A stretch of 10,826 nucleotides of DNA, taken from an uncultured Paraprevotella sp. (lineage in GTDB: Bacteria > Bacteroidota > Bacteroidia > Bacteroidales > Bacteroidaceae). The notes under the pieces are model-generated. The model ran no database searches and was not told the DNA's origin. It saw only the letters and a program-made list of their open reading frames with translations. The translations under genes and the position numbers were made by a program. Below are positions 5,557 through 10,826 of this stretch, one piece after another. The DNA lies in the NCBI GenBank assembly GCA_900548345.1, contig URKA01000046.1, forward strand, positions 1-10,826, read 5' to 3'. How positions within the stretch are numbered: the stretch's first letter is position 1; each line of letters starts with the position of its first letter.

Positions 5557-8034
5557 TTATTCCTTGTCATCCCAATGGTCTTCATGAACATACCGTCCGG
5601 ATTCTTTCTTCGAAGAATGTTTGGCCCCGGCCTTCACCGTACCGTATACGCCGTAACGGCCGTACGAACCATAATAACCGTAGTTGCTGTATTTGCTGCT
5701 TCCATAATAATAACCATACTTGCGGCGTTCCAAGTCCACACCGTTTAGCACCAAGTTCACACGAGGCAACTTGTTCTCATCATGCAGGGAATTAATCAGC
5801 TCGAAGTTGCGCTTGAGCGAGTAGTCGCAACGGCACACCATCAACGTGGCATCGGCCAGACGTCCCAACAGAAGCGTATCGCTCACGAGGCCGACAGGCG
5901 GCGTGTCCACGACAATAAAGTCGTACCATTCACGGAAACGTGCAAAAGCATCATCCAGACGGGTAGACGTAATCAATTCACCCGGATTGGGCGGAATCAG
6001 GCCGGCCGGCAACACATCCAGTCCGCCATGCACACCGGAGGGGAATATCTGTTCGCGCAGGAACTCGTCGGACGAATCACTTGACACCAGCCAAGTAGTC
6101 AGTCCGCGGTCGCCCGTCTTAAGACTGAAGAGTCTGGCCAGACGGGGCTTGCGCACATCCAGTCCGACAAGCAGCACCTTGCGTCCCATCAAAGCCATAC
6201 TCACGGCCAGATTGGTGGAGATAAACGTTTTGCCTTCACCGGGAAGTGCCGATGTGCAAAGCAAAACCTTCTCCTTGCCCTTCAAGACAAAGCCGAGATT
6301 GGTACGGAGATTACGGAACGACTCTTCCATCGTATCGTTGTTGTTCTCACGCACCACAATGGCACGCTCCTTCTCCTTGCCTCCCTTAACCAGGAATATA
6401 TCGCTCAATACAGGAATCTTCGTCAGTTTCTCTATGTCGTTACGTCCTTCGATGCGGAAGCGCAACAGGTTCATCAGGTAAAGCACAACTGCCGGGAACG
6501 CGAAGCCCACGACCAGCGCGATAAGCATAATCATCTTGCGCTTGGGCGAAACGGGGTATGCCGAACTCTCAGGCAGGTCAACCACCGCCGCCTTGTTGAC
6601 CGTTGAGGTCATGGAAATGGCGTTTTCCTCACGTTTCTGCAACAGAATCTGATAGAGGGTGGCCTTGACCGACTGCTCACGCCCGATATCAGCCAGCACA
6701 CGTTCCTGTGTGGGGGTTGCCGAAAGGCGTTCCATGAACACATTGTATTGCTTGTCCACATTACTCTTCTGCACGCGCAGGTTTTCATATACCGTAGCCA
6801 AAGAATGACGTATACCGGGATAAAGCGTGGAGATGACATTGGTGGCGGCCACCACAGAAGGTGAAGTTTCGGGTGCGGTCTTGAGCAGACGGTTGCGCTC
6901 CATGACCTTTTCATTATATTCGGCTATCGTGCGGTTCAGCGAAGGGTCGCTCAATCCGAGGTTGGCCGGTATGACCTCCATGTAATTGTTAGGATTGTCC
7001 ACATAATCCTTCAGCGACTTGACGAGCATCATCTGCGTCTGCAGTTCAATCTGCTTGTCCTGATAAGTCTCTATGCCGGAATAGGCGGAGGTGGCGTCCG
7101 CCGAAAGGTTGGCCAGACGGTTCTGTTTCTTGTACGACTCCAGTTTGGATTCGGTACCGCTCAACTCGCTGTTGACAATCTGTATACGCTGGTTGATGAA
7201 GGCTTCCGTCTTGAGCGCCACTTCGTTCTTCGCCTCATTGGCCGACTCGTTATAGACCCTGATCAGCTCGTTCAGGTAATCCTCGGAACGTTTGCGCTGC
7301 GTGTTGTTCATCGAGATGCGTGCAATCGTCGTCATCTTGCTGGTTGGCTCCACCGACAATCCGCCAGCGAACGCGTCGGCCATGGCCGACGGACGGGTGA
7401 TGGACAGTTTCAACGTGCGGTTGCGCTGCACGCCACCGGGAGCCGGACGCAACGACACCCATCCGCATGGCGTCTTCACCCTTGCAGGAAGACTCTTCAC
7501 ATGGGTCTCGAACGTTCCATGACGTGTCTCGCCTTCCACATGATACCCGTTTTCCGTCGTCGAGATTTCCATTTTCACTATCGAGGACAATGTATCCAGG
7601 TCGGTAGGTGTCATATCGGCCACAATAGGTGAGTTGCCGTACAGCTCTTCATCCCGCACACGTCCCTCATAGGCATATCTTACATACAATTTCAGATTCG
7701 TCACGGCGCGTCGGGCCAGCATCTTGCTTTTCAGGATTTCCATCTCATTGTCGAAACCGCTACTGTTGTTCAGCATGCCCAGTTGCGAGAAATCGGCCAT
7801 ACTCCCTCCTCTTGAACGCCTATAGGTATCCTCGTCCTTAATCAGCACCTTCATCCATGAGGAATACACGGGCGACTGGTAGCGCAAATACACATAAGTG
7901 CACACCACACAAGCCACCACCGAAATCAGGAACCAATGCCAATGCAGTATGAACGCATCGATTATCTCACGGTAGTTAAAATCCGAGCCTTGCTCTTCAG
8001 CCACATTCTCGTTCGGGAAGGGATTGTTCGTCAT
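5557..8034 (-). CDS. Wzc/GumC-type polysaccharide co-polymerase with tyrosine autokinase domain (825 aa)
   Basis: This is an inner-membrane regulator of exopolysaccharide or capsule chain length and export. In order: a cytoplasmic N-terminus, TM1 at about 31-50, a Wzz-type periplasmic domain with long helices (about 260-340 and 365-470), TM2 at about 500-523 just after a Pro-containing motif (YPVSPKRK), and a BY-kinase domain. The kinase has Walker A ALPGEGKT (Lys602), Walker A' LLVGLDVRKP (Asp626) and Walker B FIVVDTPP (Asp710). The C-terminal tail has 11 tyrosines at residues 773-797 plus Tyr815, the usual site of trans-autophosphorylation. The full length with a fused kinase fits the one-polypeptide type. 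The start is the ATG at 8034, because TTG at 8064 lies in the promoter. No Wza-type exporter or tyrosine phosphatase gene is next to it. It is divergent from the sugar-phosphate transferase gene. Confidence 0.95.
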   Translation of the reverse strand: MTNNPFPNENVAEEQGSDFNYREIIDAFILHWHWFLISVVACVVCTYVYLRYQSPVYSSWMKVLIKDEDTYRRSRGGSMADFSQLGMLNNSSGFDNEMEILKSKMLARRAVTNLKLYVRYAYEGRVRDEELYGNSPIVADMTPTDLDTLSSIVKMEISTTENGYHVEGETRHGTFETHVKSLPARVKTPCGWVSLRPAPGGVQRNRTLKLSITRPSAMADAFAGGLSVEPTSKMTTIARISMNNTQRKRSEDYLNELIRVYNESANEAKNEVALKTEAFINQRIQIVNSELSGTESKLESYKKQNRLANLSADATSAYSGIETYQDKQIELQTQMMLVKSLKDYVDNPNNYMEVIPANLGLSDPSLNRTIAEYNEKVMERNRLLKTAPETSPSVVAATNVISTLYPGIRHSLATVYENLRVQKSNVDKQYNVFMERLSATPTQERVLADIGREQSVKATLYQILLQKREENAISMTSTVNKAAVVDLPESSAYPVSPKRKMIMLIALVVGFAFPAVVLYLMNLLRFRIEGRNDIEKLTKIPVLSDIFLVKGGKEKERAIVVRENNNDTMEESFRNLRTNLGFVLKGKEKVLLCTSALPGEGKTFISTNLAVSMALMGRKVLLVGLDVRKPRLARLFSLKTGDRGLTTWLVSSDSSDEFLREQIFPSGVHGGLDVLPAGLIPPNPGELITSTRLDDAFARFREWYDFIVVDTPPVGLVSDTLLLGRLADATLMVCRCDYSLKRNFELINSLHDENKLPRVNLVLNGVDLERRKYGYYYGSSKYSNYGYYGSYGRYGVYGTVKAGAKHSSKKESGRYVHEDHWDDKE

Positions 8035-8061
8035 ATTTTCGTTTCTTTTATTTTCAGCCCA

Positions 8062-8093
8062 CAAAAATAGGCGTTTTTTACAAAAGAACCAAA
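8062..8093 (-). promoter_or_regulatory. Promoter of the Wzc-type gene
   Basis: On the minus strand TATTTTTG (8069-8062) is preceded, after 20 nt, by TTTG (8093-8090), which is close to the full Bacteroides consensus. The predicted transcript start near 8055 leaves a leader of about 20 nt before the ATG at 8034. Confidence 0.7.
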
Positions 8094-8142
8094 TAAAAGC
8101 ATCCCAAAGACGCGGAATATGTTATATATAGCGCTTTTATTT
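8091..8142. promoter_or_regulatory. Inverted repeat in the divergent control region
   Basis: AAATAAAAGC (8091-8100) and GCTTTTATTT (8133-8142) are exact reverse complements, 32 nt apart. The left arm overlaps the -33 box of the Wzc-type promoter, so it could be an operator or a DNA-bending site. The region is AT-rich, so chance is possible. Apart from the promoters, I see nothing else in 8143-8226. Confidence 0.3.
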
Positions 8143-8226
8143 TTGAAAACAAAACATTTGCCCATAGAAATATAGCCTATTTAAAAATATTTCATTGTCA
8201 GGACCATGATATTCCGAAAAGATTTT

Positions 8227-8234
8227 TAACTTTG
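8227..8234 (+). promoter_or_regulatory. Promoter -7 box for the transferase-rfbA unit
   Basis: TAACTTTG fits TAnnTTTG and lies 36 nt before the ATG at 8271. No clear TTTG is seen 19-21 nt upstream, so activity may depend on a regulator or on weak -33 contacts. Confidence 0.6.
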
Positions 8235-8270
8235 CAAGAGTAACTGCAAAAAATCTATTGTTCCATAATA

Positions 8271-9677
8271 ATGAAGATACAGAATATTGAAGAGTCCGGC
8301 ATCGTAAAGTTAGGTATAATATGTAACGACATATTCCTGATTATGCTGAGTTATTGGCTGTCGTTCGCGTTCATCCATGGTTTCACGAAGGTAAACACCT
8401 TTCCGTTCCCTGTGAAAATCTACATGATATTGGGCGCACTTACCGTCATCATCGCATCGCGTATCGCACCGCCTTTGTTTATCAAACGCATCGTATACGG
8501 AAACGATATTTTTACCCGTGCCATGTACGTGACCACACTACAGACTTTTTTCATGTTCGTTGCCATCGGGGGGCTGCAGGGTATCAATCCCACATACAAG
8601 GAGTTGCTCACAGGGGCCGCCATCTTTGCCACACTGCTGTGCTCCGAACGCATATTCCTGCACAAGATGCTGACCCGGCTCCGCTCGCGGGGAAAGAATC
8701 AGCGCCATGTGGTTTTCGTGGGCCATCCATGGATATTGACCGATGTATACAATACGTTCAGGGACAAGTCGCTGGGATTCTCCATGTGCGGCATATTCAC
8801 CGGACAGGTCGTGCCGAAAGACATGCAGCTTCCCCTCTTGGGCAGCCGGCATGACGTCATACAGTACCTGAAGAACCATCCGGAGGTGAACGACATTTAT
8901 GTGGTGCCCGACCCCAACTATGAACAGGAAACGATGGAAATCTTCCGCTATTGCGAGGACCACATGGTGCGTTTCTACGCTCTTCCTATCTTTCTGGACT
9001 TCCTGACCAAACGGATGGAGCTGTCGCATGTAGGCAACACCATGTTACTGTGTGTCCGCGACGAACCCCTCCAGAATATCACGAACCGTTTCATCAAACG
9101 CAGCTTCGACATTTTGGTATCCGGTATCTTCCTGCTCACGGTATTCCCAGTGGTTTACGTCATTGCCGGCATCATCATCAAACTGCAAAGCCCCGGCCCC
9201 ATCATCTTCAAACAGAAGCGCAATGGATTGGACGGAAGAGAGTTTTACTGTCTGAAGTTCCGCTCAATGCACGTGAACAAGGATGCCGACCGGCTGCAAG
9301 CCACCGAGAACGACCCGCGCAAGTTCCGCTTCGGCGACATCATGCGGCGTACGAACATCGACGAGTTCCCGCAGTTCTTCAACGTATTCAAGGGCGACAT
9401 GAGTTTGGTGGGTCCACGGCCGCACATGCTGATGCACACCCAAGAATATTCCCGCCTTATCCACCGTTATATGATACGGCATCTGGTAAAGCCGGGTATC
9501 ACAGGATGGGCACAGATGCAAGGATTCCGCGGCGAGACCAAAACGCTGGAAGCGATGGAAGCCCGCGTAAAGGCCGATATATGGTATGTGGAGAACTGGA
9601 GCTTCTCCCTCGACCTGCGCATCATCTTGCGTACAGTCCTCAACATGCTCCGCCACAACGAAAAGAACGCTTATTGA
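8271..9677 (+). CDS. Polyprenyl-phosphate hexose-1-phosphate transferase, WcaJ/WbaP type (468 aa)
   Basis: This would be the priming enzyme of surface polysaccharide synthesis: it moves a sugar-1-phosphate (typically glucose or galactose) from a UDP-sugar to undecaprenyl phosphate at the inner membrane. The N-terminal half has hydrophobic helices (about 12-36, 48-66, 85-103, 110-126) and a Rossmann-like CoA-binding-type region (about 144-215). The catalytic half starts with KRSFDIL (276-282) and a membrane helix at 280-303. Next come SPGPIIFKQKRNG (307-319), CLKFRSM (327-333), NIDEFPQFFNVFKGDMSLVG (362-381, with the Asp364-Glu365 pair), GPRP, KPGITGWAQ (407-415) and the C-terminal WYVENWSFSLDLRII. 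Its length matches the full-length family. The sugar cannot be read from sequence. It is probably co-transcribed with rfbA, 27 nt downstream. Confidence 0.93.
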   Translation: MKIQNIEESGIVKLGIICNDIFLIMLSYWLSFAFIHGFTKVNTFPFPVKIYMILGALTVIIASRIAPPLFIKRIVYGNDIFTRAMYVTTLQTFFMFVAIGGLQGINPTYKELLTGAAIFATLLCSERIFLHKMLTRLRSRGKNQRHVVFVGHPWILTDVYNTFRDKSLGFSMCGIFTGQVVPKDMQLPLLGSRHDVIQYLKNHPEVNDIYVVPDPNYEQETMEIFRYCEDHMVRFYALPIFLDFLTKRMELSHVGNTMLLCVRDEPLQNITNRFIKRSFDILVSGIFLLTVFPVVYVIAGIIIKLQSPGPIIFKQKRNGLDGREFYCLKFRSMHVNKDADRLQATENDPRKFRFGDIMRRTNIDEFPQFFNVFKGDMSLVGPRPHMLMHTQEYSRLIHRYMIRHLVKPGITGWAQMQGFRGETKTLEAMEARVKADIWYVENWSFSLDLRIILRTVLNMLRHNEKNAY

Positions 9678-9704
9678 TTAACACTATAAAAAACAAAGAC
9701 TATC

Positions 9705-10607
9705 ATGAAAGGTATCGTACTGGCCGGCGGTTCGGGCACACGCCTCTACCCCATCACCAAAGGTGTGAGCAAGCAAATGCTTCCCATCTTCGACAAACCG
9801 ATGATTTATTATCCCGTATCCGTACTGATGCTGGCGGGAATCCGTGACATATTGATCATATCAACCCCCAACGACCTTCCGGGATTCCGCCGCCTGCTGG
9901 GCGACGGCAGCGACTTCGGCGTACGCTTCGAATATGCCGAACAACCTTCTCCCGACGGACTGGCACAGGCATTCCTCATCGGACGTGAGTTTATCGGAAA
10001 CGACAGTGTGTGCCTGGTACTCGGCGACAACATATTCCACGGCGCAGGATTCAGCGGCATGCTGCACGAAGCCGTAGCCAATGCGGAACAAGAAGGAAAA
10101 GCCACGGTGTTCGGCTATTGGGTGAATGACCCCGAACGCTACGGCGTGGCGGAATTCGACCGCGCCGGCAACTGCCTGAGCATAGAGGAGAAACCCGCAC
10201 AGCCGAAGAGCAACTATGCCGTGGTGGGATTGTACTTCTACCCGAACGAGGTGGTGGACGTGGCTTCTACAATCAAACCGTCGGCACGCGGCGAACTGGA
10301 AATCACCACCGTCAACCAGGTATTCCTGGCCGACAAGAAACTGAAAGTGAAAACGCTCGGCCGCGGCTTCGCATGGCTGGACACGGGCACACACGACAGC
10401 CTTTCGGAGGCATCAATCTTCATCGAGGTCATAGAGAAGCGCCAAGGCCTGAAAGTGGGCTGCTTAGAGGGCATTGCTTACCGCCAAGGGTGGATTACGG
10501 CCGACAAACTGCGCGAAGTGGCACGCCCGATGATGAAGAACCAGTACGGCCAATACCTGATGCGTCTGAGCGAAGAAGACTACGAAACGGCATCTTCCGT
10601 ATTCTGA
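9705..10607 (+). CDS. rfbA: Glucose-1-phosphate thymidylyltransferase RfbA/RmlA (300 aa)
   Basis: RfbA joins dTTP and glucose-1-phosphate to give dTDP-glucose and pyrophosphate in the cytoplasm, the first step toward dTDP-L-rhamnose and related sugars. Visible motifs: the nucleotide-binding loop GGSGTRL (8-14); KQMLPI (23-28) and DKPMIYYP (30-37); QPSPDGLAQAF (80-90); the metal-binding GDNIFHG (107-113, Asp108); RYGVAEF (145-151); IEEKP (160-164, Lys163); ARGELEITTVN (194-204); and WLDTGTHDSL (224-233, Asp226). At 300 residues it is the usual RmlA length, with all key residues present. It follows the transferase by 27 nt and probably shares its transcript. rfbB, rfbC and rfbD are not adjacent: a large palindrome follows at once, so the rest of the pathway must be encoded elsewhere. 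Confidence 0.97.
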   Translation: MKGIVLAGGSGTRLYPITKGVSKQMLPIFDKPMIYYPVSVLMLAGIRDILIISTPNDLPGFRRLLGDGSDFGVRFEYAEQPSPDGLAQAFLIGREFIGNDSVCLVLGDNIFHGAGFSGMLHEAVANAEQEGKATVFGYWVNDPERYGVAEFDRAGNCLSIEEKPAQPKSNYAVVGLYFYPNEVVDVASTIKPSARGELEITTVNQVFLADKKLKVKTLGRGFAWLDTGTHDSLSEASIFIEVIEKRQGLKVGCLEGIAYRQGWITADKLREVARPMMKNQYGQYLMRLSEEDYETASSVF

Positions 10608-10620
10608 CACAACGGTGACA

Positions 10621-10737
10621 TGATGGCACACTGATGACACGGATGCGACAGATGACCACAGATTTCTTGTTTTCTCCTTAATTATAAAAATTAATCTGTG
10701 GTCATCTGTCGCATCCGTGTCATCTTGTGTGCCATCA
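10621..10737. repeat. Palindromic intergenic repeat, right copy (long hairpin)
   Basis: The arms 10621-10664 and 10693-10737 are reverse complements over about 44 bp, with only one small mismatch/indel near CACACTGATG versus CACACAAGATG. The 28-nt loop is AT-rich. The arms contain ATGACACGGATGCGACAG and GATGACCACAGATT, related to the left copy at 192-278. The repeat starts 14 nt after the rfbA stop and would form a very stable structure in RNA from either strand, so it probably stabilises the rfbA 3' end or ends its transcription. A further partial copy of the arm end (TGTGTGCCAT) occurs at about 10742-10751. Confidence 0.88.
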
Positions 10738-10767
10738 CATCTGTGTGCCATTATCATCCCATCGCCA

Positions 10768-10826
10768 TTTTACGGGTCAGTAGATATTTAGTGGGGATAA
10801 GCGTATAAGTTTGCGATTCTGAAGAG
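10768..10826 (+). repeat. Right-edge repeat, partner of the left-edge repeat
   Basis: Bases 10768-10796 match 31-60 in inverted orientation, and 10805-10826 match 5-27 in direct orientation, as described for the left edge. The element appears cut by the window end: if it is a dyad, a sequence like CCCCACTAA...CTACTGACCC should follow just past 10826. It lies beyond the long palindrome, and no coding sequence is visible in 10738-10826. Confidence 0.55.
10806..10813 (+). promoter_or_regulatory. Possible promoter -7 box reading out of the window
   Basis: TAAGTTTG fits TAnnTTTG and would drive a gene to the right of the window. The matching spot at the left edge (5-12, ATAATTTG) keeps only the TTTG. 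No -33 box is evident. Confidence 0.3.

Noticed and set aside
8951..9847. A 298-codon plus-strand frame overlapping the transferase and rfbA
   Set aside because: It overlaps two well-supported genes in another frame, and its product is Arg-, His- and Pro-rich with no family resemblance.
10464..10757. A 97-codon minus-strand frame over the right palindrome
   Set aside because: Much of it is translated repeat and the rest is antisense to rfbA; it has no independent support.
1..10826. CRISPR array, tRNA or rRNA genes, insertion sequences, riboswitch
   Set aside because: No regularly spaced short repeats, cloverleaf-like segments, transposase frames or structured long leaders were seen on either strand.

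Overview
The window looks like chromosomal DNA from a gut Bacteroidales species, most likely Bacteroides or a close relative. The evidence is the Bacteroidetes-type promoter -7 boxes (TAnnTTTG) upstream of most genes, a 29-codon 'smalltalk' gene, a large secreted protein with a Bacteroides-style C-terminal tail, and a Wzc/GumC-type kinase with a tyrosine-rich tail. The species assignment is inferred from these features, because no database search was possible.

Layout, left to right: (1) 1-60 is part of a repeat whose partner lies at the right edge. (2) 73-162 (+) is a smalltalk micro-protein, followed by a palindromic intergenic repeat at about 192-278. (3) 360-1002 (-) is a two-gene unit: a small soluble protein of unknown function overlapping a DUF2335-type two-helix membrane protein, with its own promoter. 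(4) 1175-4849 (-) is a 1224-residue secreted modular protein with three related beta-sandwich-like modules separated by helical linkers, and with a good terminator. (5) 5058-5489 (+) is a small HAD-type hydrolase, divergent from (4) and convergent with (6), with a perfect 22-bp two-way terminator in between. (6) 5557-8034 (-) is a Wzc/GumC-type polysaccharide co-polymerase with a tyrosine-kinase domain. (7) 8271-9677 (+) is a polyprenyl-phosphate sugar-1-phosphate transferase, followed 27 nt later by (8) rfbA (9705-10607, +). (9) 10621-10737 is a second, much stronger palindromic repeat of the same family as the one after the smalltalk gene, and 10768-10826 is the second copy of the edge repeat.

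Genes 6-8 form a small exopolysaccharide or capsule initiation and regulation cluster. The transferase would start glycan assembly on undecaprenyl phosphate, RfbA would make dTDP-glucose for dTDP-sugar (for example rhamnose) synthesis, and the Wzc homologue would control chain length and export. The outer-membrane exporter (Wza type), flippase, polymerase, other glycosyltransferases and rfbBCD are not in the window. The kinase and the transferase-rfbA pair are transcribed divergently from a 236-bp control region.

I see no CRISPR array, tRNA, rRNA, insertion sequence or recognised defence operon. The least explained items are the DUF2335 pair, the modular secreted protein, and the two repeat families that bracket the segment.
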